Assembly: GCA_020433835.1 (NCBI GenBank)
Contig: JAGRBY010000269.1
Location: forward strand, 1 to 9,158
Length of the DNA stretch: 9,158 nucleotides
Direction of reading: 5' to 3'
Source of the DNA: Anaerolineae bacterium
Lineage (GTDB): Bacteria > Chloroflexota > Anaerolineae > 4572-78 > J111
A model generated the notes under the pieces. The model did no database searches, was not told where the DNA came from, and saw only the letters and a program-made list of their open reading frames with translations. Each line of letters starts with the position of its first letter. Positions within the stretch are counted from its first letter, which is position 1. Below are positions 1-7,294 of the stretch, piece after piece. A program made the position numbers and the translations under genes.

Positions 1-151
1 CCTATCCCATCAACTGTACTATGTTATAGGAAATGGTTAAAATAAGAGAAGGAGATTTTTTTCACAAAGTATACTGTATCTACACGAATTTTGGTCTTAC
101 CAAGTCGACGACACCCTATTTAATTTTCAAATAACGCGGTTGAAAAGAGAT

Positions 152-312
152 AGGTAGCACAACATTAAACCGTGGAAACGTGAAGATAATGGAAGATCAA
201 CAAAATAATCGACAGAATTAATAAGATTGACTGAATTTTGACGAATAAAATCGTGATAATCATGCCGGGTAGCTCTGCACACAATCGTGGTAGCGTTAGA
301 ACCCTGGTTTTT
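152..312 (-). repeat. Left copy of an inverted, divergent repeat (blocks A-B-C)
   Basis: Read on the minus strand this copy has three blocks in the order A (312-299), B (291-265) and C (176-152). Each block recurs in opposite orientation to the right: A at 383-396 (13 of 14 bases), B at 462-488 (21 of 27) and C at 407-431 (23 of 25). The copy is open on the minus strand from 321 to 127, and translations of the related blocks resemble each other (for example FHGLMLCYL against LHSLMLRYL). Both substitutions in block C are first-codon-position changes that alter the residue, so there is no sign of coding constraint. It may be a decayed small gene, a mobile fragment or a genome-dispersed repeat; I do not recognise the family. 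Confidence 0.7.
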
Positions 313-382
313 CTTGAACATGAGACCGGCAAAGGCTTGCTTATATGAGGGCTAAATTGGGCAACATGCTTACCCTTTAGGC

Positions 383-488
383 AAAAACCTGGGTTCTTTA
401 CCCCTCTCCACAGTTTAATGTTGCGCTACCTCATACCGTAGGTTCTGTCTAATTATTCTTTACCATGATCAAGTGCGGAGCTACCAGG
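383..488 (+). repeat. Right copy of the inverted repeat, rearranged (blocks A-C-B)
   Basis: This is the counterpart of the minus-strand copy at 152-312. Blocks A (383-396) and C (407-431) are separated by only 10 nt here, against about 120 nt in the left copy, where block B lies between them. Block B (462-488) follows C instead. The simplest reading is one copy that lost its middle (A-C, 383-431), followed by part of another copy beginning near GGTTCT at 441-446. Frames are broken by stop codons here, so this copy cannot encode the left copy's product. A weak third C-like match (AATGTT 554-559 and CTACCT 564-569) lies further right. Confidence 0.65.
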
Positions 489-655
489 AGATAAGGATCA
501 GTATTTTGGCAACTTTTCATGAGATAAGTGCATATTGTCTATATTTAATGTACAATGTTATTACTACCTCTTATCCACCAGATCAACTTTGCTAACTTCT
601 CAACTTACTATTCTACAACCTCCTTAGTTTTAAACCGACTTTTTGAATTAGCAGT

Positions 656-662
656 AGAGGAG
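656..662 (+). promoter_or_regulatory. Ribosome binding site that bears on the receiver start
   Basis: AGAGGAG ends 3 nt before the ATG at 666 and 6 nt before a second in-frame ATG at 669. The second spacing is closer to the usual optimum, so the true start may be 669, giving 151 residues. Confidence 0.6.
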
Positions 663-665
663 TAG

Positions 666-1124
666 ATGATGTCAGGTTATTATTCCCTCTCGGGACGACC
701 AATTGAAATTTTGTTAATCGAAGACAATCCGGGCGATGTTCGATTAACCATAGAAGCCTTCAAAGATGCCAAAGTGCGTAATAATTTAACGGTCGCCTCT
801 GATGGTTTGGAAGCAATGTCTATTCTTTATAGAAAAGATAAATACGCCAACGCTCCACGTCCCGATTTGATTTTGCTTGACTTGAATTTACCTCTTAAGG
901 ATGGGCGTGAAATTTTAACAGAAATAAAGGCCGATGAGACATTAAAATTCATCCCCGTTGTTGTTTTGACCACATCCAATGCAGACGAAGATATCTTTAG
1001 AAGCTATGAACTCAATGCGAACTGTTATATTACCAAACCGGTTGATCTGGATCAATTTTTGAAGGTGGTAAAATCTATCGAAAGCTTTTGGTTAGAGGTT
1101 GTTGTTTTACCCCCATTGCGATAA
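666..1124 (+). CDS. Stand-alone response regulator, Rcp1-like receiver
   Basis: A single receiver domain fills this 152-residue protein. The acidic pair is E19/D20, the phospho-acceptor is D72 in LILLDLNLP, the switch Thr is T102 or T103 in VVLTTS, and the conserved Lys is K124 in ITKP. The C-terminal [10 protein letters not shown] segment is characteristic of the Rcp1 family, small receivers that accept phosphate from phytochrome-type histidine kinases. There is no output domain, so it acts through phosphotransfer or protein contact in the cytoplasm. It is first in a run of five same-strand signalling genes, but a 305-nt gap separates it from the next, so it may be a separate transcript. The kinase at 3934-5112 has the phytochrome-type core expected of a partner; that pairing is inference. 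The ATG at 669 is an alternative start. Confidence 0.93.
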   Translation: MMSGYYSLSGRPIEILLIEDNPGDVRLTIEAFKDAKVRNNLTVASDGLEAMSILYRKDKYANAPRPDLILLDLNLPLKDGREILTEIKADETLKFIPVVVLTTSNADEDIFRSYELNANCYITKPVDLDQFLKVVKSIESFWLEVVVLPPLR

Positions 1125-1169
1125 CATCTTAATAACGTGAGGTTTACTAAGCAATTTTAAGTACGATAG

Positions 1170-1197
1170 TTAACGTGCTTGTTTTGTGTTTTATAAC
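1170..1197 (+). promoter_or_regulatory. Weak sigma-70-like promoter candidate
   Basis: TTAACG (1170-1175) and TATAAC (1192-1197) are separated by 16 nt. The match to TTGACA is 4 of 6 and to TATAAT 5 of 6. Transcription from here would give a leader of roughly 225 nt before the hybrid kinase, carrying both downstream hairpins. In AT-rich DNA such matches occur by chance. Confidence 0.22.
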
Positions 1198-1211
1198 ACC
1201 AAAGTACGCTA

Positions 1212-1250
1212 ATGAAAAAGTAGTAATTGAAACAAACTTCACTTTTTCAT
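1212..1250 (+). repeat. 10-bp perfect inverted repeat (hairpin)
   Basis: ATGAAAAAGT (1212-1221) and ACTTTTTCAT (1241-1250) are exact reverse complements around a 19-nt loop. The stem is AT-rich and only a short T-run (ACTTTT) follows, so a classical intrinsic terminator is not convincing. It could be an operator or a weak stem downstream of the receiver gene. Confidence 0.5.
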
Positions 1251-1337
1251 AACTTTTAGTGGACTTGGTTTACTTAATATCTAAGGTCTGATATAGTTAT
1301 TTATTAAGAACTGATAAACTTCCAAATCATATCCTTC

Positions 1338-1360
1338 TGGGTAATTTCAGCGGTTACCCA
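1338..1360 (+). repeat. 7-bp perfect hairpin upstream of the hybrid kinase
   Basis: TGGGTAA (1338-1344) pairs with TTACCCA (1354-1360) around a 9-nt loop, followed by TTTCT. It lies about 70 nt before the start at 1430. It could be a weak terminator for upstream transcription or a leader structure; the sequence does not decide. Confidence 0.4.
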
Positions 1361-1429
1361 TTTCTAACCTTAAAGAGAATTTATTTGCTCTGGCAGGTTT
1401 AGCTTCGCTATTTACTCACAGGTATTACC

Positions 1430-2887
1430 ATGAATGCTGACCCAATAAAAGTTTTATTGGTTGAAGACGATCCCAATGATGTTCAATTTATCCAAATGGC
1501 TTTAGCCGGAATTGATTTTGGTCAAATTGACTGCCGAGCAGTTAATGAACTGAGCAAAGCTGTTCAACTATTAAATCAGGAAGCATTTGACCTTATTCTA
1601 CTCGATTTATCTCTCAACGATGCCTGGGGATTAGATACAATAATTCAATTAAACGCACAAGCGGTTGATATTCCTGTGGTAATATTAACCGGCAATGATG
1701 ACGAAAATATAGCTCTAGAGGCGGTAAAACTGGGTGCTCAAGATTACCTGGTAAAAGGACAGGTCAGCGATGCGGTGATTGTGCGCACTATCCGCCACGC
1801 TATCGAACGCCATCATCTGCTTAAAGATTTAGAAAAACAGATTACCGCACTGCTTCACAGCGAAGTACGCTTCCACAAAATGATAGAACACAACGCTGAT
1901 GCCATTGTAATCATCGATCACAACAATACAATACGGTTTGTCAATCCCGCTGCCGAAAATCTATTTGGCAGCCCAGCCGAATACCTTATAGATAAACAGT
2001 TTATGTATCCGATAGTGGTAGATGAAGCCACCGAAATCAGCCTATCTAATACAAAAACAGACAACATTTTAGCGTTTGCTGAAATGCGGGTTGTAGAAAT
2101 GCTGTGGGAGGAAAAGCCGGCTTATTTAGCTTCGTTACGTGATATTACCGTGCGTAAACAGGCAGAAAGATCTCTACGCGAATATACGCAAGAGTTACAG
2201 GCCCGTAATGAAGAGCTAGATGCGTTTGCCCATTCAGTTGCCCATGACTTACGCAATCCATTGACACTTATTGTAGGCTTTGCCAAAATGTTGGAAGAAG
2301 AGTATCACACGCTTTCGGCGGCAGAGATTCAAAAGACGGTGAGAACCATTGCCTTTACCGGCCAAAAAATGAGCCATATTGTCGATGGATTGCTGGTATT
2401 AGCCGGGCTGCGCAACCAAAGTATCAAACAAGAGCCGCTTGATATGGCCGCTATCGTTCAAGAGGTGCGACACCAATTACAACCTTTGATTGAAACGCAT
2501 CAACCAAAATTTATAATGCCTGGCCAATGGCCGGTGGTTATTGGCTATCGACCTTGGATTGAGCAGGTATGGACTAATTATATGAGTAACGCCATAAAAT
2601 ACGGCGGAGAGTCACCTGAAATTGAGTTAGGTGCTCAGGTGCAATCCAATGGAATGGCTTGTTTTTGGGTTTCAGATAATGGTCCAGGCCTTAGCTATGA
2701 AGATCAAAAACGTTTATTTAAACCTTTTATGCGTTTAGAGAGTTCAACAAATTCTGAGGGTCATGGGTTAGGCTTATCAATTGTCAAACGTATTATTGAA
2801 CGCTTAGGGGGAGAGGTTGGCGTTAAAAGCTCTGGTATTACGGGGCAAGGCAGTCAATTTTTTTTTACATTATCTCTCCAAGATTAA
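1430..2887 (+). CDS. Hybrid histidine kinase, REC-PAS-HisKA-HATPase
   Basis: The 485-residue protein starts with a receiver (about 5-125) with acidic residues E12/D13/D14, phospho-acceptor D59 in LILLDLSL, T87 and K109. A PAS domain follows at about 145-245, ending in the usual DITVRKQAE linker. The HisKA helix carries the phosphorylated His H272 in AHDLRNPL. The HATPase has the N box around N383-N387, a G1 box at D416 (DNGPG) and a G2 box GHGLGL at about 444-449. All catalytic motifs are intact, and no membrane segment is seen. A receiver at the N-terminus suggests the kinase is controlled by phosphate or binding upstream. The Shine-Dalgarno is weak (AGG at 1420-1422, 7 nt before the ATG). 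The next gene begins 3 nt after this stop and matches the receiver and PAS region closely, so the two are a tandem duplicate. Confidence 0.93.
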   Translation: MNADPIKVLLVEDDPNDVQFIQMALAGIDFGQIDCRAVNELSKAVQLLNQEAFDLILLDLSLNDAWGLDTIIQLNAQAVDIPVVILTGNDDENIALEAVKLGAQDYLVKGQVSDAVIVRTIRHAIERHHLLKDLEKQITALLHSEVRFHKMIEHNADAIVIIDHNNTIRFVNPAAENLFGSPAEYLIDKQFMYPIVVDEATEISLSNTKTDNILAFAEMRVVEMLWEEKPAYLASLRDITVRKQAERSLREYTQELQARNEELDAFAHSVAHDLRNPLTLIVGFAKMLEEEYHTLSAAEIQKTVRTIAFTGQKMSHIVDGLLVLAGLRNQSIKQEPLDMAAIVQEVRHQLQPLIETHQPKFIMPGQWPVVIGYRPWIEQVWTNYMSNAIKYGGESPEIELGAQVQSNGMACFWVSDNGPGLSYEDQKRLFKPFMRLESSTNSEGHGLGLSIVKRIIERLGGEVGVKSSGITGQGSQFFFTLSLQD

Positions 2888-2890
2888 ATT

Positions 2891-3667
2891 ATGATTCCTA
2901 TTTTCGACGACATAAAAACAGTTATTATGAATGATCAGCTAAAAATTTTAGCAGTTGAAGACAATCCGGGAGATTATACATTACTTGAACTCTCACTAAA
3001 GCGCTCTAATTATTTAGCCCCTCATTTAATTTGGGTAAAAAGCCTAAACGGCGCTCTAAACCAGCTTCAAAGCCAAAAAGTTGATATTATCTTATTGGAT
3101 CTATCGTTACCTGATGCCTGGGGCATTGATGCTATCAAGCAACTTAATTCCCACGCTTCGGATATACCGATTATTGTTTTAACTGGAAATGAAGATGAAA
3201 GTATAGCCATTGAAGCTATTGAGGCCGGAGCGCAGGATTATCTTGTTAAAGGCGAGTTTAACAGCACTTTAACCATGCGGGCAATACGCTATGCTGTCGC
3301 TCGAAAGCGAGCTCTTCTAAAAAACAGTTATCACCTTACCCGCCAGCAAAATAGCGCTCTCTGTTATAACCCTGTAGTTAAACATACCTCTGACGGTATC
3401 CTCATCATTGACAAAAAGGGTATTATACAGTTTGTTAACTCCGGCGCGGCAGAATTATATGGGCAATCGTCAACTACCCTTACAGGAACTAAATTTGACT
3501 ACCCTTTAGATACGCAAGAGGTTATGGAGATAGAATTCAATCAACCAACCACCTCGAAACAAACAATTTTTACGGAAGTCCGAATTATAGAATTTAACTG
3601 GCATGAGGAAGAAGCTTTTTTAGTTTCTCTTCGAATCATTTCTAAACGGCAAAACACAAACTTATAG
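2891..3667 (+). CDS. REC-PAS protein lacking a kinase core, paralogue of the upstream hybrid kinase
   Basis: The 258-residue frame has a receiver with E23/D24, phospho-acceptor D70 in IILLDLSLP, T98 and K120, then a PAS domain at about 158-250. It stops exactly where the upstream paralogue has its DIT-RK linker into HisKA; here the text is IISKRQNTNL and then stop. By hand alignment, 40 of 57 residues from the Asp before the acceptor strand to the VKG motif are identical to the neighbour. All receiver catalytic residues are kept, so it can probably still be phosphorylated. It could be a phosphate sink, an adaptor, or a partner pairing with the neighbour's PAS domain; these roles are inference. 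Neither ATG 2891 nor in-frame ATG 2927 has a clear Shine-Dalgarno. The 2927 start (246 residues, MNDQLKILAVED) aligns better with the paralogue's N-terminus. The 3-nt gap to the kinase indicates co-transcription. Confidence 0.9.
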   Translation: MIPIFDDIKTVIMNDQLKILAVEDNPGDYTLLELSLKRSNYLAPHLIWVKSLNGALNQLQSQKVDIILLDLSLPDAWGIDAIKQLNSHASDIPIIVLTGNEDESIAIEAIEAGAQDYLVKGEFNSTLTMRAIRYAVARKRALLKNSYHLTRQQNSALCYNPVVKHTSDGILIIDKKGIIQFVNSGAAELYGQSSTTLTGTKFDYPLDTQEVMEIEFNQPTTSKQTIFTEVRIIEFNWHEEEAFLVSLRIISKRQNTNL

Positions 3668-3933
3668 TTTCCTTCTTCAAATGAAGAAACTCTTTGTCGA
3701 TCTACGGAAGCGCAGCCGTTTTTATAGCGGTTTGCTAACCGTGATTTATGTTTCAATAACAACTTGTTGTTCAGCCAGCAAACCTGTCCCTTCAGCTAAG
3801 ATTCCTCTCAACGACCAATTTCCTTACCTGATTATATTCTTCTCTAATTGTCTAAAAACTACTTCTTGTAGGTTAAATAAAGAAGAAAAGTAAAAGTTAC
3901 AAATTATATGATGAAAGAAACCAGGTTGGACAC
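3668..3933. other. 266-nt intergenic region with consecutive hairpins
   Basis: No kinase remnant is recognisable here, although this is where the duplicated kinase core would have been. AGTTTC (3666-3671) can pair with GAAACT (3686-3691) right at the upstream stop codon. CGGTT (3728-3732) pairs with AACCG (3737-3741). AACAAC (3758-3763) and GTTGTT (3766-3771) form a 14-nt palindrome. A 70-codon open frame, 3681-3893, begins MKKLFVDLRKR with a hydrophobic stretch ending TTCC, but has no Shine-Dalgarno and no recognisable family, so I do not call it a gene. Confidence 0.5.
3704..3723 (+). terminator. Possible weak intrinsic terminator after the REC-PAS gene
   Basis: ACGG (3704-3707) pairs with CCGT (3716-3719) around an 8-nt loop and runs into five T residues (3719-3723), about 40 nt after the upstream stop. 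The 4-bp stem is short, so this is tentative. A second hairpin at 3728-3741 directly follows. Confidence 0.3.
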
Positions 3934-5112
3934 ATGAACTTTAAAGCGGATTCTCACACAGACATTACCTCAGTAGAGGCAAACTTACAGTATCAGGCTT
4001 CTCTTTTACAAAATGTCGCTGATGCTATTATTGCCACCGATTTAAATTTCATCATTACCAGTTGGAATAAAGCGGCTGAAAAAATCTATGGTTGGCCTTA
4101 TGATGAGGTCATCGGCCAAGATATAGATACCATTATACCAACAACTTATTCCAATCTTAACCGAGAAGCAGTTATAGCTCACCTATTCAAGACGGGGAGT
4201 TGGTGTGGCTATATTGCTCAAAAACAGCGTGACGGAACAGATTTGTCTATCACCACTTCTCTATCTTTCATAAAAAGTTTTGATGATGATACGCCTATTG
4301 GTATTGTGGCTGTTAATCGTAACCGTTGTTATATGAATCAGGCAGATGAAGTCGCCCCGCTCACAAAAGAAAGCCTAAAAGCTCGTCTCGATAAGCAAGC
4401 TTCAGAAATTATACGACTGAATGAAGAAGTAAAAGCTATCTCTTATTCTGTTTCACACGACTTACGTGCACCACTAAGAGCTATTAGCGGCTTCGCCCAG
4501 ATTATTGCGCGACGGTATTGGGATGAGCTTAATGAAGAAACGCAACATTTCCTAACCCATATTCTTGAAGCCAGCGACCACATGGACCACCTCATCAATG
4601 ATTTACTAGCCTACTCTCGGCTCGGTCGCCGGACTATCCGTTACCAATTAGTCGATCTTAAAGAGATAATTAACCAGGTGCTCCTTATACTGTCTGACCA
4701 AATTAAGGAAACACAAGCACAGATCGATTACCCGACACCTATGCCAATTATCCAAACGGATCCTACCCTGTTACACCAAATCATGGCCAACTTGGTAGAA
4801 AATGCCCTTATCTATCGTCAAACTCATCTAACACCCCATATCTCTATTACGTCCTATCTAGAAGCAGACCACATCATAATCCAAGTAGCGGATAATGGGT
4901 TGGGCATACCTGCGCATTATCATGCTAAAGTTTTCAACATTTTTCAACGGCTTCACCAGCGCGATAATTATGAAGGCAATGGTATTGGCCTCAGTCTGGT
5001 GAAAAAAGCCGTCGAAATGCTGCACGGAACAATCGGCATTGCCCCCAATGGCGAGCAAGGAACAACATTTCAAATTACACTTCCTTTGCATTCCGTCGAA
5101 CAGCGAAGTTGA
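3934..5112 (+). CDS. PAS-domain sensor histidine kinase, phytochrome-type kinase core
   Basis: This 392-residue soluble kinase opens with a PAS domain at about 15-130 (VADAIIATDLNFIITSWNKAAEKIYG, with D36, W44 and N45) resembling ligand-sensing S-box PAS folds; no cofactor can be assigned. A helical linker (about 140-168) leads to HisKA with H175 in SVSHDLRAPLRAISGF, the form common in phytochrome-like and related kinases. The HATPase has the N box N286-N290, G1 box D320 (DNGLG) and G2 box GNGIGL at about 348-353. All motifs are intact. It has no receiver of its own, so it needs a partner, and the Rcp1-like protein at 666-1124 is the best local candidate. The ATG has AGG at 3923-3925, 8 nt upstream. 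Two earlier ATGs at 3908 and 3911 are out of frame. The next gene follows after 88 nt. Confidence 0.92.
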   Translation: MNFKADSHTDITSVEANLQYQASLLQNVADAIIATDLNFIITSWNKAAEKIYGWPYDEVIGQDIDTIIPTTYSNLNREAVIAHLFKTGSWCGYIAQKQRDGTDLSITTSLSFIKSFDDDTPIGIVAVNRNRCYMNQADEVAPLTKESLKARLDKQASEIIRLNEEVKAISYSVSHDLRAPLRAISGFAQIIARRYWDELNEETQHFLTHILEASDHMDHLINDLLAYSRLGRRTIRYQLVDLKEIINQVLLILSDQIKETQAQIDYPTPMPIIQTDPTLLHQIMANLVENALIYRQTHLTPHISITSYLEADHIIIQVADNGLGIPAHYHAKVFNIFQRLHQRDNYEGNGIGLSLVKKAVEMLHGTIGIAPNGEQGTTFQITLPLHSVEQRS

Positions 5113-5200
5113 AATGACACCTGATTGGCTTATGAGAACCTATCGATATTTATTACCTCAAATCCCCAAAAATTTTTCCCCAGATGTATAAGGATTAAAT

Positions 5201-7150
5201 ATGACCGAGAGCGCTATACGTATTTTATATATTGACGATTATTACCTTGATCGGGAATTGGTACGGGCGGCTCTAAAAGAAGCTGACTTTGCTATAGAAA
5301 TAACCGAAGCAGCGACTCAAGCCGAGTTTGAGGCAAAACTGGAGCATGGAGAGTATGATCTTGTTTTGAGCGACTTTAATATTTTGGGATATAACGGCCT
5401 TCAAGTACTCGACACGGTTTTAAGTAACAACTATAACATTCCCGTTATTATTGTTACCGGCACCGGTTCAGAGGAAACTGCCGTTAATACCCTCAAACGC
5501 GGTGCTGCCGATTATGTAATCAAATCTCCCAAACACATCCAACGTCTGCCAAATACCATTAAAACGGTGCTTGAACGCGAGAAGCTTAAACAGCATAACA
5601 AACAAGCTGAAATAGCGCTGCGAAACAGCCAGGAACAACTCCAACAAATCGTCAACTCTATTAAAGATCACATTTATGTAACTGAACTCACCGAAATGGG
5701 CGAACCCATCAACCGTTACATCTCTACTAACGTTAAAAATTTAACCGGCTATCCGCTTGAAAAATTTATTAATGATTGGAGCTTTTGGTCAAAACAGGTA
5801 ATCCATCCGGTTGACCGTGATGTTGCCGCGGCCCAGGCTCGACGGTTAGCCCAAGGGCAAGACAGCGAAGTAGAATATCGCATGGTAAGAGCCGATGGAG
5901 AGGTAATTTGGGTACGTGACAGTGCCCGCATTGAAAAACAGGGTAATTCTCTTTTAGTTTATGGTGTTGTCGGCGATATTACCGAGCGCAAACGGTTAGA
6001 AGAACAGTTACAGCAATCCCAAAAGTTAGAGGCTCTAGGTCGACTGGCCGGTGGCATAGCCCATGATTTCAATAATATTTTAACCATCATCCTGGGAAAT
6101 TGCGATCTGGCGCTCAATCACATCTATCCAAACGATCCCATTCATGGTGAACTCGATGGCATAAAAACGGCAGGGCGAAAAGCAACCTCACTAACGCGTC
6201 AACTTTTAGCCTTTAGCCGCCAGCAGATATTACAACCCCAAGTTTTAGACCTTAATATTGTAGTTGACAGTATGAATCAAATGCTCCGGCGCTTGATTGG
6301 CTCTGATATTGATCTCATTACGGAACTTACCCCATCCATAGCCCCCATCAAAGCCGATCACAGCCAAATAGAACAAGTTATCATGAATTTGGCGATCAAT
6401 GCTCGAGACGCAATGCCCCTGGGCGGTATCTTAAAAATAAAAACCGATATTGTTACCCTTACCAAAAGAACAGTACGTGACCTGATCGATTTAGAGCCAG
6501 GGCCGTATACGGTACTTACCATTCAAGATACCGGCATCGGCATAGATAGTGATATCTTACCCCATATTTTTGACCCGTTCTTTACGACAAAAGAGGCCGG
6601 CAAAGGCACGGGTCTGGGCTTGGCTACGGTACACGGTATCATCAAACAAAGCAACGGCCACATTTGCGTGGACAGCTACCTCAATAGGGGTTCTCTATTT
6701 ACAATTTATTTACCAAAGGCCGAAGCATCTGAATTGGAGATAAAAACGATGGTCATTCCCCAAACAGAGCCTGGCTTTGAGACAATTCTGCTGGTAGAAG
6801 ACGAAGATATGATTAGAGATTTAGCGCGGCGCACACTGTCAAAGAGTGGCTATGTCGTTCTTGAGGCCAAAAATGGACACGAAGCCCTAGAGGTATCGAA
6901 CCAATATGCGGGGCAAATTCACCTTCTTCTCACGGATGTTATTATGCCCGGCAAAATGCCCGGCGATCAACTGGCTGAGTCAATTGTTGCTTTACGCCCC
7001 AATACGAAAGTTCTTTACATATCGGGGCATACCAAAGATATTATTTCAACACAAGACATTATGAAACAAAACTCCGACTTTTTACAAAAACCGTTTACTC
7101 CCAACACACTCATCCACAAGGTTCGTGAAGTATTAACCACCGCTAATTAA
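5201..7150 (+). CDS. Hybrid histidine kinase, REC-PAS-HisKA-HATPase-REC
   Basis: At 649 residues this is the most elaborate protein here. The N-terminal receiver (about 5-125) has D12/D13, acceptor D58 in LVLSDFNI, T86 and K108. A PAS domain (about 145-265, PAS_3 style with the [16 protein letters not shown] motif and [12 protein letters not shown] exit) follows. HisKA carries H288 in [11 protein letters not shown], the class typical of tripartite hybrid kinases and different from the other kinases in this window. The N box is N396-N400, the G1 box D443 (DTGIG), and FDPFFTTK precedes the G2 box GTGLGL (469-474). The C-terminal receiver (about 527-645) has E533/D534, acceptor D579, S608 and K630. 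Both receivers look competent, so this can run an internal phosphorelay with input from another kinase. No histidine phosphotransfer domain or output domain is present. TAAGGA at 5189-5194 is a good Shine-Dalgarno 6 nt from the ATG. Confidence 0.94.
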   Translation: MTESAIRILYIDDYYLDRELVRAALKEADFAIEITEAATQAEFEAKLEHGEYDLVLSDFNILGYNGLQVLDTVLSNNYNIPVIIVTGTGSEETAVNTLKRGAADYVIKSPKHIQRLPNTIKTVLEREKLKQHNKQAEIALRNSQEQLQQIVNSIKDHIYVTELTEMGEPINRYISTNVKNLTGYPLEKFINDWSFWSKQVIHPVDRDVAAAQARRLAQGQDSEVEYRMVRADGEVIWVRDSARIEKQGNSLLVYGVVGDITERKRLEEQLQQSQKLEALGRLAGGIAHDFNNILTIILGNCDLALNHIYPNDPIHGELDGIKTAGRKATSLTRQLLAFSRQQILQPQVLDLNIVVDSMNQMLRRLIGSDIDLITELTPSIAPIKADHSQIEQVIMNLAINARDAMPLGGILKIKTDIVTLTKRTVRDLIDLEPGPYTVLTIQDTGIGIDSDILPHIFDPFFTTKEAGKGTGLGLATVHGIIKQSNGHICVDSYLNRGSLFTIYLPKAEASELEIKTMVIPQTEPGFETILLVEDEDMIRDLARRTLSKSGYVVLEAKNGHEALEVSNQYAGQIHLLLTDVIMPGKMPGDQLAESIVALRPNTKVLYISGHTKDIISTQDIMKQNSDFLQKPFTPNTLIHKVREVLTTAN

Positions 7151-7174
7151 ACGTGGGGATGAGAACGTCGGTTA

Positions 7175-7257
7175 AGGTGACAGTCTCTTGGACGCCCTAA
7201 ATCGACCTATTTGGGCTAATCCAAGGCCAATTGTCTACCAATAGGTGATTGTCACCT
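7175..7257. repeat. Paired palindromic elements around a central stem, REPIN-like
   Basis: Two copies of a palindrome approximating AGGTGACNGTCACCT occur at 7175-7189 (12 of 14 defined positions) and 7243-7257 (13 of 14). The right copy forms a perfect 6-bp hairpin with a 3-nt loop (AGGTGA-TTG-TCACCT). The outer arms AGGTGACA (7175-7182) and TGTCACCT (7250-7257) are also exact reverse complements. Between them CTTGGA (7187-7192) and GCCC (7194-7197) pair with GGGC (7213-7216) and TCCAAG (7220-7225). It sits between convergent genes and may also serve as a transcription end for both, but no strong T-run follows either way. Confidence 0.55.
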
Positions 7258-7294
7258 GACTTTTGCGTAAGTCCTGCGGTTTTTATATGGGCCT

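Larger units (their letters stand above)
1..665. other. 665-nt region without a convincing gene, repeat-bearing
   Basis: No reading frame here has both a ribosome binding site and a recognisable product. A purine-rich Shine-Dalgarno-like stretch near 48-56 is not followed by a usable start codon. An open frame on the minus strand (127-321, 64 codons) lies almost exactly on a repeat copy described separately. The last 100 nt before the receiver gene are pyrimidine-rich and must hold its promoter, but no clear -35/-10 pair is visible; TACAAT at 551-556 is the best -10-like hexamer and lacks a good -35. No tRNA or rRNA fold was recognised. Confidence 0.6.
1125..1429. other. 305-nt intergenic region dense in small repeats
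   Basis: No gene is visible. A near-perfect direct repeat AAGTACG(A/C)TA sits at 1159-1168 and 1202-1211. Between its copies is a 5-bp hairpin, GTGTT at 1186-1190 with AACAC at 1195-1199. A 10-bp perfect inverted repeat (1212-1250) and a 7-bp one (1338-1360) follow. The region probably contains the 3' end of the receiver transcript and the promoter and leader of the hybrid kinase. Confidence 0.55.

Noticed and set aside
127..321. 64-codon minus-strand open frame, possible small protein
   Set aside because: It coincides with a repeat copy, has no recognisable family, and differences from the related copy alter residues at first codon positions. I describe it as repeat rather than gene.
352..380. 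Hairpin with CTAAA/TTTAG and GGG/CCC arms
   Set aside because: The stem is short and interrupted, with no T-run and no nearby gene end; not above chance.
3681..3893. 70-codon plus-strand frame with a signal-peptide-like start
   Set aside because: It has no Shine-Dalgarno, a poor lipobox, a tail without family resemblance, and it lies across several hairpins, so it is probably a chance frame.
5168..5177. AAAAATTTTT palindrome between CCCC runs
   Set aside because: It is a low-complexity stretch expected in AT-rich DNA, with no GC stem to act as a terminator.
6944..6964. Direct repeat of ATGCCCGGC giving MPGKMPG after the C-terminal receiver acceptor
   Set aside because: Related hybrid kinases commonly have an MPGGMSG-type loop of the same length, so this is normal variation rather than an insertion.
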